A model generated the notes under the pieces. The model saw nothing but the letters and a program-made list of their open reading frames with translations, was not told the origin of the DNA and did not search any database. Of a DNA stretch of 19,702 nucleotides, positions 7,893 to 15,133 are shown in pieces. The stretch's first letter is position 1. Every line of letters starts with the position of its first letter. Position numbers and translations under genes: made by a program. Source of the stretch: Chitinophagaceae bacterium (lineage in GTDB: Bacteria; Bacteroidota; Bacteroidia; Chitinophagales; UBA10324); the NCBI GenBank assembly GCA_023251195.1, contig JAHEZG010000030.1:1-19702 (forward strand), read 5' to 3'.

Positions 7893-9467
7893 ATGGCGCA
7901 GCAAAAGAAAATTGTCATTATCGGTTCAGGATTTTCTGGGCTTGCGGCTGCGTGTTGTCTGGCGCAGGCAGGAGCTGATGTAATTGTGCTCGAAAAGAAT
8001 GAGCAGGCAGGTGGTCGTGCGCGCATTTATGAAGCAGATGGTTTTATGTTCGACATGGGGCCAAGCTGGTACTGGATGCCCGATGTGTTTGAAAATTTCT
8101 TTCAGCTCTTCGGAAAAAATGTGGCTGACTATTATGCGCTCAAATTATTATCGCCCTCGTTCTCCGTATTTTTTAATGGTGATGAAAAAATAAATATTCC
8201 TGAATCGGAAAAAGATTTAGAAAATCTTTTTGAATCAATCGAAAAAGGAAGTGCGCTTCAACTTCGGAAATTTTTAAAAGAAGCAAAATATAAATATGAG
8301 ATTGGAATGAAGGAACTGGTTTACAAACCTGCGCTTTCGTGGATGGAGTTTGCCGACAGAAGAGTGCTTGCGGGTTTAACGCGCTTGCACATTCTTCAAT
8401 CGTTTCAAAAATATGTGCGCCGCTATTTCAAAGACAAACGACTCATCAGCATTCTGGAATTTCCGGTTTTGTTTTTGGGTGCGCAACCAAAAGACACCCC
8501 CGCACTTTACAGCCTGATGAATTATGCAGGACTTTCACTCGGTACATGGTATCCGATGGGCGGCATGAAAAAAATTATTGACGCGATGGAAAATTTAGCA
8601 CTATCGTTGAATGTTAAAATCATCACGAATACTCCGGCAACAAAAATTTCTGTCGTCAATAAAAAGGTAACCGGGGTTTATTCAAATGAAATATTCTTCG
8701 AAGCAGATTCTGTTATTGCTTCATCTGATTATCATTTTACAGAAGAGAAATTGCTTGCAAAAGAATTCAGAAATTATTCGGGCGAATACTGGAGCAAGCG
8801 AACAATGGCTCCTTCATCCATTATTTTTTATCTCGGAGTAAAAAAGAAAATTAAAAACCTGGAGCATCATAATTTGTTTTTCGATGAAGACCTTGAACAG
8901 CACGCAAAAGAAATTTATGAAACGCCGAAGTATCCAACCCGACCATTGTTTTATGTGTGCTGTCCTTCTAAGACAGATGATGCAGTTGCGCCGATTGGAA
9001 TGGAAAATTTATTTGTTCTGATTCCGATTGCCGCTGGATTAAAAGATGATGATGCAACACGGGAAAAATATTTTGACATAGTGTTGTCGCGATTAGAAAA
9101 GAAAACGGGAGAGAATATTCGCGAGCACATTATTCATAAAAGAAGTTATGCCATCAACGATTTTCAATCGGACTACAATGCGTTCAAGGGAAATGCTTAT
9201 GGTTTGGCAAACACGCTTCGCCAGACAGCGGTGCTGAAACCATCTATCCGAAATAAAAAATTGAAAAATCTTTTTTACACCGGACAATTAACTGTTCCAG
9301 GCCCCGGTGTTCCACCGGCTTTAATATCCGGACAAATAGTAGCGAAAGAAGTTTTAAAATATTTCGGCAAAACATTGTCATCCACAAACCTCATTTCTCA
9401 AACTTCTCCGAATGAGAGAGGAATGTTCTCAAAATTTTCACTCGAAAATTCTTTGACAAAAAAGTAA
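7893..9467 (+). CDS. crtI: Phytoene desaturase (CrtI-type)
   Basis: The 524-residue FAD enzyme would desaturate phytoene, most likely to lycopene. The N-terminal dinucleotide-binding motif is IVIIGSGFSGLAAA (GSGFSG at 11-16), followed by LEKNEQAGGRA (33-43). The middle contains DMGPSWYWMP. The C-terminal CrtI signature FYTGQLTVPGPGVPPALISG lies at about 461-480. A polar tail of ~35 residues (490-524) follows the usual end of the family. The start ATG at 7893 places the FAD motif directly at the N-terminus, as expected. It is the first gene behind the predicted operator-controlled promoter, with crtB 22 bp downstream. The exact number of desaturation steps cannot be read from the sequence; the lycopene cyclase downstream implies lycopene as product. 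Confidence 0.95.
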   Translation: MAQQKKIVIIGSGFSGLAAACCLAQAGADVIVLEKNEQAGGRARIYEADGFMFDMGPSWYWMPDVFENFFQLFGKNVADYYALKLLSPSFSVFFNGDEKINIPESEKDLENLFESIEKGSALQLRKFLKEAKYKYEIGMKELVYKPALSWMEFADRRVLAGLTRLHILQSFQKYVRRYFKDKRLISILEFPVLFLGAQPKDTPALYSLMNYAGLSLGTWYPMGGMKKIIDAMENLALSLNVKIITNTPATKISVVNKKVTGVYSNEIFFEADSVIASSDYHFTEEKLLAKEFRNYSGEYWSKRTMAPSSIIFYLGVKKKIKNLEHHNLFFDEDLEQHAKEIYETPKYPTRPLFYVCCPSKTDDAVAPIGMENLFVLIPIAAGLKDDDATREKYFDIVLSRLEKKTGENIREHIIHKRSYAINDFQSDYNAFKGNAYGLANTLRQTAVLKPSIRNKKLKNLFYTGQLTVPGPGVPPALISGQIVAKEVLKYFGKTLSSTNLISQTSPNERGMFSKFSLENSLTKK

Positions 9468-9489
9468 TGAAACAACTCAATCATAACTG

Positions 9490-10326
9490 ATGAAAAATTT
9501 ATTCGACAAAGTATCTGCGCGCAGCAGCAAAATGGTGACGAGAACTTACAGCACCAGTTTTTCATTGGGAATCTATTTTCTCAACGGAAAATTTCACGAA
9601 CCCATTTATGGCATTTATGGTTTCGTTCGTTTGGCTGACGAAATCGTTGACAGCTTTCATGATTTTGATAAAGCAGAATTGTTGAAACGATTTCGTGCAG
9701 ATACACAACTGGCTCTTGACGAGCAAATCAGTTTGAATCCGATACTGAATAGTTTTCAGAAATGTGTGCAGCAATATAAAATTGAACAGGAATTGATTGA
9801 TGCTTTTCTGCACAGCATGGAAATGGATTTGACGCAATCATTTCATGATAAAAAATCTTTCGACAATTACATTCTTGGTTCGGCTGAAGTGGTGGGCTTG
9901 ATGTGTCTTCGTGTATTTACAGAGGGAAATAATGAACTGTATGAAAAGTTGAAACCATCCGCCATGTATCTTGGTGCGGCTTTTCAGAAAGTAAATTTTC
10001 TGCGCGATTTGAAACAGGATTACAAGCAATTGGGCAGAGCATATTTCCCGGGAATTGATTTGGATAATTTTGATTACTCACAAAAAATAAAAATTGAATC
10101 TGATATTGAATCTGATTTCACGATCGCATTGAATGGTATCAGAAATTTACCGAAGGGTGCTCGGTTGGGAGTGTATGTCGCGTTTGTTTATTACAAAGCG
10201 CTGTTCTCGAAAATCAAATCTGTTCCTGCTGAAAAAGTAATGCGCAAGCGAATTCGCGTTCCGAATAATCAGAAATTCGGGTTGCTGATTAACTCTGTCA
10301 TTCGTCATCAATTTAATATGCTATGA
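9490..10326 (+). CDS. crtB: Phytoene synthase
   Basis: The 278-residue protein condenses two GGPP molecules to phytoene. Both Asp-rich substrate/Mg binding motifs are present: RLADEIVDSF (Asp50 and Asp54) and NFLRDLKQDY (Asp173 and Asp177), followed by the family signature GRAYFP. Other typical stretches are TRTYSTSFS (17-25) and YGIYGFVRLADE. It lies 22 bp after crtI and overlaps the next gene by 4 bp (ATGA), so the two should be translationally coupled. No GGPP synthase is found in the window, so its substrate must be supplied by a gene elsewhere. Confidence 0.95.
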   Translation: MKNLFDKVSARSSKMVTRTYSTSFSLGIYFLNGKFHEPIYGIYGFVRLADEIVDSFHDFDKAELLKRFRADTQLALDEQISLNPILNSFQKCVQQYKIEQELIDAFLHSMEMDLTQSFHDKKSFDNYILGSAEVVGLMCLRVFTEGNNELYEKLKPSAMYLGAAFQKVNFLRDLKQDYKQLGRAYFPGIDLDNFDYSQKIKIESDIESDFTIALNGIRNLPKGARLGVYVAFVYYKALFSKIKSVPAEKVMRKRIRVPNNQKFGLLINSVIRHQFNML

Positions 10327-10802
10327 AAATAATTTTCAGCTTCATTTTTATTTTAAGTTTTTCTGTAAAAACGAATTCCCAATCACTGATTCAAATCAGA
10401 GAACAATTCTATCGTGCCCAAATAAGTGGTGAATCCGCTGATTCATTTTATTTAAAGATGCAAAGTGTTACAGCAAGTGCTTCTGCTTTGATGATTGGAT
10501 ATAAAGGAATGGCTGCATTCATGCTTTGCAATTATTCATACAATCCTTACAGCAAGTTGAAATATTTCAGTGAAGGAAAAAATTTGTTAGACAAAGCGAT
10601 TGAGTTGAACAATGACAATGCTGAACTTCGATTTCTCCGTTACACTATTCAAAAAAATGCGCCTTCATTTTTAGGATACAATTCAAATTTGAATGAAGAC
10701 AAACAATTCGTGACGAAGAAAATTTCAAGTGAGGAATTCAAAATCACTGACAGCGATTTGTATAACAGAATGGTTAAATACTTTTCTTCTGAAAATAATT
10801 AA
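10323..10802 (+). CDS. Exported protein of unknown function in the carotenoid operon
   Basis: A 159-residue protein that I cannot assign to a characterised family. It starts at the ATG of an ATGA overlap with the crtB stop, a strong sign of co-translation. Residues 1-19 form a signal peptide (MKIIFSFIFILSFSVKTNS) without a lipobox, so the mature protein is likely periplasmic. The mature part looks mainly helical. Residues about 65-105 (YKGMAAFMLCNYSYNP, then LLDKAIELNNDNAELRFLRY) resemble one or two TPR-like helical hairpins. Position and coupling suggest a role in the carotenoid or envelope part of the light response; this is inference. A small chaperone-like or membrane-associated assembly factor is possible. 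Confidence 0.8.
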   Translation: MKIIFSFIFILSFSVKTNSQSLIQIREQFYRAQISGESADSFYLKMQSVTASASALMIGYKGMAAFMLCNYSYNPYSKLKYFSEGKNLLDKAIELNNDNAELRFLRYTIQKNAPSFLGYNSNLNEDKQFVTKKISSEEFKITDSDLYNRMVKYFSSENN

Positions 10803-10837
10803 TGACTTAGTTAAATAAAAAAACAGAAATAGAAATT

Positions 10838-11449
10838 ATGCTTAATCAAATTCAGTTCTTATCAATTATTCGATTTTCCATCCTGATAAATTTAATCACC
10901 ATGACTACGATAACCGCACAACCATTACAAGCAGTTCCTAATGTTGACTTAAAAAAGTACGCAGGAAAATGGTTCGAGATTGCATCATTCCCGCAACGAT
11001 TTCAGAAAGGATGTCATTGCACAACGGCAACTTACACCTTCAGTGAAAAGGGATTTGTTATCGTTGAGAACAGATGCAATAAAGGAAGTGTATCAGGTGC
11101 TGAATCTTACATTAAAGGAAAAGCATTTGTAGATGCAGGAACAAACAATGCAAAACTTAAAGTTCAATTCTTCTGGCCATTCAGAGGCAAGTACTGGATT
11201 ATTGATTTGGCAGATGATTACAGTTACGCTGTGGTCAGTCATCCGAATAGAAAATATCTGTGGATTCTTTCAAGAACTTCGAAAATGTATGATGCAATTT
11301 ATCAGCAGATTATTTCGCGATTGGTTGAAAAAGGATTGGATGTAAATAAACTTCAATCACCGAGCAACTTTGAAAACCGGAAAACAATCTGCTACACTCT
11401 TCTGGTTTCGCCGCGACTTGCGGTTGAGCGACAATCATGGTTTGTATGA
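10838..11449 (+). CDS. Exported lipocalin (Blc-like)
   Basis: A 203-residue frame with a lipocalin beta-barrel. A signal-like N-terminus ends near residue 28 (TITAQ); the first methionine gives a long signal, and Met22 is an alternative. The lipocalin signature YAGKWFEIASFPQRF is at 41-55, and RKYLWILSRT at 138-147 carries the later conserved motif with its Arg. Cys59, Cys61 and Cys80 could form a disulfide. There is no lipobox, unlike E. coli Blc. Homologous domains normally end near residue 172-178 (GLDVNKL). The last ~26 residues here are read out of frame over the start of the photolyase gene (80-bp overlap) and do not look like lipocalin. Blc-type lipocalins bind fatty acids or lysophospholipids; in this operon, binding of a carotenoid or photo-oxidised lipid is possible but inferred. 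Confidence 0.85.
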   Translation: MLNQIQFLSIIRFSILINLITMTTITAQPLQAVPNVDLKKYAGKWFEIASFPQRFQKGCHCTTATYTFSEKGFVIVENRCNKGSVSGAESYIKGKAFVDAGTNNAKLKVQFFWPFRGKYWIIDLADDYSYAVVSHPNRKYLWILSRTSKMYDAIYQQIISRLVEKGLDVNKLQSPSNFENRKTICYTLLVSPRLAVERQSWFV

Positions 11450-12680
11450 AGCATTGAAAAATTCAGAAGCGGTTCTTCCAGTTTTCATTTTCGATAAAAA
11501 TATATTGGAAGCATTTGAAAATAAAAAAGACAAGCGCGTTTCATTCATTCACCAAACAATGAAAAGTATAAATGATGAATTACAGAAAGTTGGTTCATCA
11601 CTTTATGTGCTTTACGAAGAACCACTTGAAGCATTCAAAACGATTTGTAAAACTTTTGATATAAAGGAAGTTTTCACGAATCACGATTACGAACCTTATG
11701 CGATTCAACGCGATGAGGAAATCAGTGAATACTTAAGCAAGAAAAATATTTCGTTCCACACTTTTAAAGACCAGGTGATTTTTGAAAAATCAGAAGTGAT
11801 GAAAAGCGATGGAACACCTTACACCATTTTCACTCCCTACTCAAAAATCTGGAAAGAAAAATTCAGAAATGAAAGTCAGCAGCTTTTTCCGAGTGAAGTT
11901 TTCAAATCAAATTATTTAAAAACAAAATCATTTTATTTTCCATCGCTGAAAGAAATTGGTTTTGAAAAAACAACTGTAACAGTTCCTTCACTGGAAGTTG
12001 ACAAAACTATTATCAAGAATTATCACGAAACCAGAAATTTACCTGCTGTTAACGGCACCAGTAAACTCAGCGTGCATCTCCGTTTCGGAACGGTAAGTGT
12101 GCGCAAGTTGGCGCAAATGGCAGCAGCACTGAATGACCAATGGCTGAATGAATTAATCTGGCGGGAGTTTTTTGTGATGATACTTTTTCATTTTCCGGAT
12201 GTGGTGACGAAAAGTTTTAAAAAGAAGTACGACAACATTGCCTGGAGAAATGATGAACAGGAATTTTCGAAATGGTGTAACGGTGTTACAGGTTTTCCGA
12301 TTGTGGATGCAGGCATGCGCGAGTTGAACGAAACCGGATTGATGCACAATCGTGTGCGCATGGTAGTGGCGAGTTTTCTCACCAAGCACTTGCTCATTGA
12401 CTGGCGCTGGGGTGAATCATATTTTGCAGAGAAATTACTCGACTACGAACTCTCGTCCAACAACGGCAACTGGCAGTGGAGCGCGGGATGCGGTTGCGAT
12501 GCTGCGCCGTATTTCAGAATTTTCAATCCGGAGGAGCAAACAAAAAGATTTGACTCTGAAAATAAATACATCAGCAAGTGGGTGAAGGAATTTTCTTCCG
12601 CTGATTATTGTAAACCAATGGTTGAACATCGTTTTGCAAGAGACCGTGCTTTAACAGTTTTTAAAAATTCATTACAATGA
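11370..12680 (+). CDS. phr: Deoxyribodipyrimidine photolyase (cryptochrome/photolyase family, class I-like)
   Basis: The 436-residue flavoprotein should repair UV-induced pyrimidine dimers using light. The N-terminal alpha/beta domain begins FWFRRDLRLSDNHGLYEAL and binds the antenna cofactor. The FAD domain contains LIWREFF, FPIVDAGMRELNETG, MHNRVRM and GNWQW-AGCGCDAAPYFR. Trp292, Trp345 and Trp368 have the same relative spacing as the E. coli electron-transfer triad Trp306/359/382. The only start near the conserved N-terminus is TTG at 11370; the frame is closed by TAA at 11343. It overlaps the lipocalin frame by 80 bp and idi by 4 bp (ATGA). A cryptochrome role is possible, but the intact triad and Gly-Cys-Asp-Ala-Ala-Pro region favour photolyase. 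Confidence 0.92.
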   Translation: MKTGKQSATLFWFRRDLRLSDNHGLYEALKNSEAVLPVFIFDKNILEAFENKKDKRVSFIHQTMKSINDELQKVGSSLYVLYEEPLEAFKTICKTFDIKEVFTNHDYEPYAIQRDEEISEYLSKKNISFHTFKDQVIFEKSEVMKSDGTPYTIFTPYSKIWKEKFRNESQQLFPSEVFKSNYLKTKSFYFPSLKEIGFEKTTVTVPSLEVDKTIIKNYHETRNLPAVNGTSKLSVHLRFGTVSVRKLAQMAAALNDQWLNELIWREFFVMILFHFPDVVTKSFKKKYDNIAWRNDEQEFSKWCNGVTGFPIVDAGMRELNETGLMHNRVRMVVASFLTKHLLIDWRWGESYFAEKLLDYELSSNNGNWQWSAGCGCDAAPYFRIFNPEEQTKRFDSENKYISKWVKEFSSADYCKPMVEHRFARDRALTVFKNSLQ

Positions 12681-13237
12681 AACCAATACAAAATGTAGTG
12701 CTCGTGAATGAGAAGGATGTGGCTCTCGGAAAAATGGAAAAGCTCGAAGCGCATATCAGAGGCGAATTACATCGCGCCTTTTCAATTTTTATTTTTAATT
12801 CCGAAGGCGAATTGCTTTTGCAAAAACGCGCCGATGAAAAATACCATTCCGGCGGTTTGTGGACTAACACCTGTTGTGGTCATCCGAATCCGGGTGAGGT
12901 AATTACAAGCGCCGCCGCAAAAAGGTTGAATGAAGAAATGGGAATGCTCTGCGATTTGAAATTCGGTTTTAAGTTTTTGTATAAAGAAAATGTAGGAAAT
13001 CATTTAACCGAACATGAAGTGGACCATGTGTTTTTCGGAATCAGCGATGCCTTGCCTGAAATAAATGAATCAGAAGTTTCTGCATATCGGTATATATCAT
13101 TGGAAGAACTACAGGAAGAAATGAATGATGTGCAGGATACATTTACCGAATGGTTCAAACTGATTTATGAAAGGGCATTTGATTTTTTCAGTGTAACAGA
13201 AAAGTTTTTGAATAAATCTTCCGCAGAAAAAATTTAA
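12677..13237 (+). CDS. idi: Isopentenyl-diphosphate delta-isomerase, type I
   Basis: The 186-residue Nudix-fold enzyme interconverts IPP and DMAPP, feeding prenyl chain elongation for carotenoids. The catalytic motif TNTCCGHP holds Cys67, matching the nucleophile position in E. coli Idi. The metal/catalytic acid region EHEVDHVF has Glu112 and Glu114. The Nudix helix is AAAKRLNEEMGM (79-90). Length is usual for the family. It starts inside the photolyase stop (ATGA) and is followed 24 bp later by crtZ. The HSGGLWTNTCCGHP segment leaves little doubt about the identity. Confidence 0.95.
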   Translation: MKPIQNVVLVNEKDVALGKMEKLEAHIRGELHRAFSIFIFNSEGELLLQKRADEKYHSGGLWTNTCCGHPNPGEVITSAAAKRLNEEMGMLCDLKFGFKFLYKENVGNHLTEHEVDHVFFGISDALPEINESEVSAYRYISLEELQEEMNDVQDTFTEWFKLIYERAFDFFSVTEKFLNKSSAEKI

Positions 13238-13261
13238 AATCACTTCATTTCAAATTCAAAC

Positions 13262-13744
13262 ATGACTGTTCTGTTCAATGCAATTATTTTTTTCTCCTTC
13301 TTTATTTTGATGGAAGGAGTCGCGTGGTTCACGCACAAGTACATCATGCATGGATTTCTATGGCCGCTTCATCACGACCATCATTTGAAAGAACACCATG
13401 GATTTTTTGAGCGTAATGATTTTTTCTTTTTACTGTTCGCCATTCCCGGAATTTTACTGATGTCGTACGGACTTACACATTCCTATTCCGATTTTCGTTT
13501 CTGGATGGGAGCAGGAATTACATTGTATGGAGCAGCCTATTTTTTCGTACACGATATTTTTATTCATCAGCGCTTTCCTGTTCTCAAGCAATTGAACTCA
13601 ACTTATTTCCGTGCACTTCGCAAGGCACATAAAGTTCACCACAAACATTTAAGCAAGGAAGAAGGCGAATGTTTCGGAATGCTTTTTATTCCGCGCCGTT
13701 ATTACGAAGAAGCGAAGAAATCAAAAAACGAACTCTGGAGTTAA
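13262..13744 (+). CDS. crtZ: Beta-carotene hydroxylase (CrtZ-type, di-iron)
   Basis: The 160-residue integral membrane enzyme would hydroxylate the beta-ionone rings of beta-carotene, giving zeaxanthin via cryptoxanthin. The histidine clusters that bind the di-iron centre are all visible: HKYIMH (25-30), HHDHH plus EHH (37-46), HDIFIH (97-102) and HKVHH (123-127). Hydrophobic segments at about 5-22, 53-70 and 80-96 would be membrane helices. The stop codon TAA directly abuts the ATG of the next gene, with no intervening base. Length and motif layout match bacterial CrtZ rather than a sterol desaturase of larger size. Confidence 0.94.
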   Translation: MTVLFNAIIFFSFFILMEGVAWFTHKYIMHGFLWPLHHDHHLKEHHGFFERNDFFFLLFAIPGILLMSYGLTHSYSDFRFWMGAGITLYGAAYFFVHDIFIHQRFPVLKQLNSTYFRALRKAHKVHHKHLSKEEGECFGMLFIPRRYYEEAKKSKNELWS

Positions 13745-14434
13745 ATGATTCGATTCACTTATCTCGCAGTTGATATTGTTGCCATATTGTTTCCATTCAT
13801 TTTCAGTTTTCATCCGAAGCTGAAATTTTATAAAACATGGTTTGCATTTTTTCCGGCAATGATTATTTCAGCAATCATTTTTATTGTTGCCGATGTTCAG
13901 TTCACCCGCATTGGAGTCTGGGGTTTCAATCCTGATTATGTAACCGGAATATATTTTTTCAATTTGCCTATTGAAGAATACCTATTCTTTTTCTGCATTC
14001 CATACTCCTGCATTTTTACTTATCACTGTTTTAAAATGCTGTTACAGCAATCACCTGATGAAAATACAACGAGTTTGATTTCAAAAATCGCAAGTGTTTT
14101 GCTGTTCATCATTGGACTTATATATTTCAATCACCTTTATACTTCAAGCACTTTTATTGCGCTGGCGATTTACCTTTTCATCACCGCACAATTCAATGTC
14201 ACTTTTTCATTGGCGAAATTCTTTCTCACCTATCTCGTATTATTAATTCCATTTTTTATATGCAATGGAATTTTAACAGGAACAGGATTAGCATCTCCTG
14301 TTGTGTGGTACAACAACAATCAGAATCTTGGAATCAGAATTCTCACCATTCCCATCGAAGATTTTTTTTACGGACTGTTGCTAATACAATTGAACGCAAC
14401 AATTTATGAGCGGATACTTCGCAGCAAAAAATAA
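13745..14434 (+). CDS. crtYcd: Lycopene beta-cyclase, fused CrtYc/CrtYd type
   Basis: The 229-residue polytopic membrane protein would cyclise both ends of lycopene to beta-carotene. It has about six or seven hydrophobic segments and two homologous halves, each with the signature PIE-E/D before a membrane helix: PIEEYLFF at 75-82 and PIEDFFYG at 203-210. In actinobacteria the halves are separate subunits (CrtYc and CrtYd); here they are one chain, as is usual in Bacteroidota. The other landmark is VWGFNPDYVTGIYFFNLP in the first half, mirrored by VVWYNNNQNLGIRILTIP in the second. It begins immediately after the crtZ stop and is the last gene of the operon. No clear terminator hairpin follows. 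Confidence 0.93.
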   Translation: MIRFTYLAVDIVAILFPFIFSFHPKLKFYKTWFAFFPAMIISAIIFIVADVQFTRIGVWGFNPDYVTGIYFFNLPIEEYLFFFCIPYSCIFTYHCFKMLLQQSPDENTTSLISKIASVLLFIIGLIYFNHLYTSSTFIALAIYLFITAQFNVTFSLAKFFLTYLVLLIPFFICNGILTGTGLASPVVWYNNNQNLGIRILTIPIEDFFYGLLLIQLNATIYERILRSKK

Positions 14435-14507
14435 AAACTGAATTGCTGTTAAAAAAAATTAGCGGCAACTGATTTTCATTATCTAATTTCGGGTTAAGAA
14501 AAATTAT

Positions 14508-14672
14508 ATGACAGTGAGAATAAGTAAAAAAATGCCCAAGGAAGAAGTGAGCAATGCTTTAAGAAAACTGCGTAGTAAGCGTGGTTTAAAAGCCATGAAG
14601 TATTGCGGCATTATTAAATGGAATGAAGACGGGTTAAAATTTCAAAAGCGCCTTCGCAGTGAGTGGGATTAG
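14508..14672 (+). CDS. Small antitoxin-like protein partnered with PIN gene
   Basis: A 54-residue frame beginning ATG at 14508 (MTVRISKKMPKEEVSNAL) and ending RLRSEWD then TAG. It is short, basic and charged. Size, position just upstream, and a 14-bp overlap with the PIN-domain frame are what antitoxin genes of Bacteroidota vapBC-like pairs show, and the YCGIIKW/F-x-R-LR-EWD ending recalls such small partner proteins. No DNA-binding domain can be named. The alternative is an unrelated small protein, but the overlap argues for a pair. Confidence 0.7.
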   Translation: MTVRISKKMPKEEVSNALRKLRSKRGLKAMKYCGIIKWNEDGLKFQKRLRSEWD

Positions 14673-14997
14673 TATTATAGTTGATACAAATATTGTTGTT
14701 TACCTTCTCAACGGAAACGAGCGCGTTGCAGAATTACTCAATGGAAATGATATTTATTTATCGTTTATCACTCCTTCCGAAAAAAGAAAAATTCAGTCAT
14801 TCATTGAACAGTGTTTTGTTATTGATATCACTTCATCAATAAAACAAAATGTTATTCGCTTGCGCGAAAACAATAAAATCAAATTACCCGATGCAATAAT
14901 TGCTGCTTCAGCAATTGATTATGATTTACCATTATTCACTTCTGATAAACAGATGTCAAACATTAAGGAGCTATCTGCTTTTATTATTGAAGTATAA
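14659..14997 (+). CDS. PIN-domain VapC-like toxin, probably internally deleted
   Basis: A 112-residue frame starting with GTG at 14659 (MSGISIIVDTN). PIN landmarks are the first Asp in IIVDTNIVVYLL (Asp9), LPDAIIAASA and the later FTSDK. PIN toxins of this type usually have a segment with a conserved Glu (ITE-ELL-like) right after the strand IYLSFIT. Here SFIT runs directly into PSEKRKIQSF, as if about a dozen residues, including that Glu, were missing. The frame is intact, and the total length is shorter than the usual ~125-130 residues. If so, the metal site lacks one acidic ligand and the RNase is probably inactive. The overlapping small gene upstream supports the toxin-antitoxin interpretation. 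Confidence 0.75.
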   Translation: MSGISIIVDTNIVVYLLNGNERVAELLNGNDIYLSFITPSEKRKIQSFIEQCFVIDITSSIKQNVIRLRENNKIKLPDAIIAASAIDYDLPLFTSDKQMSNIKELSAFIIEV

Positions 14998-15006
14998 AAG
15001 TTACAA

Positions 15007-15133
15007 CTCCGTATTCTCTGCGTCTTCGGTAAAAAAAATTGAAGTAAAAAATTCTCCGTGAGCTCCGCGTCTCAGTGCGAAATTTCTTCTCGCGTAAAAT
15101 ATTTTCTGTGCTCTCCGTGTCTCCGTGTTAAAA
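15007..15133. repeat. Degenerate intergenic repeat, three CTCCGTG-type units
   Basis: Between the PIN gene and lysS lie three related units of ~30 bp ending in A-runs: 15007-15034 (ctccgtattctctgcgtc core), 15052-15082 (ttctccgtgagctccgcg core) and 15104-15133 (tgctctccgtgtctccgt core). Repeats of this CTCCGTGTCTCCGTG style are familiar as non-coding dispersed sequence in many bacterial genomes. The last unit runs up to the lysS stop codon. No open frame or clear hairpin terminator was found here. Confidence 0.6.

Noticed and set aside
14442..14468. Weak hairpin after crtYcd (ttgctg ... cggcaa) considered as operon terminator
   Set aside because: Six base pairs with a G-T pair, a 14-base loop and no T-tract; too weak to call.
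15001..15133. CRISPR array or phage attachment site in the repeat region
   Set aside because: Units are degenerate, unevenly spaced and lack unique spacers; no integrase or cas gene is nearby.
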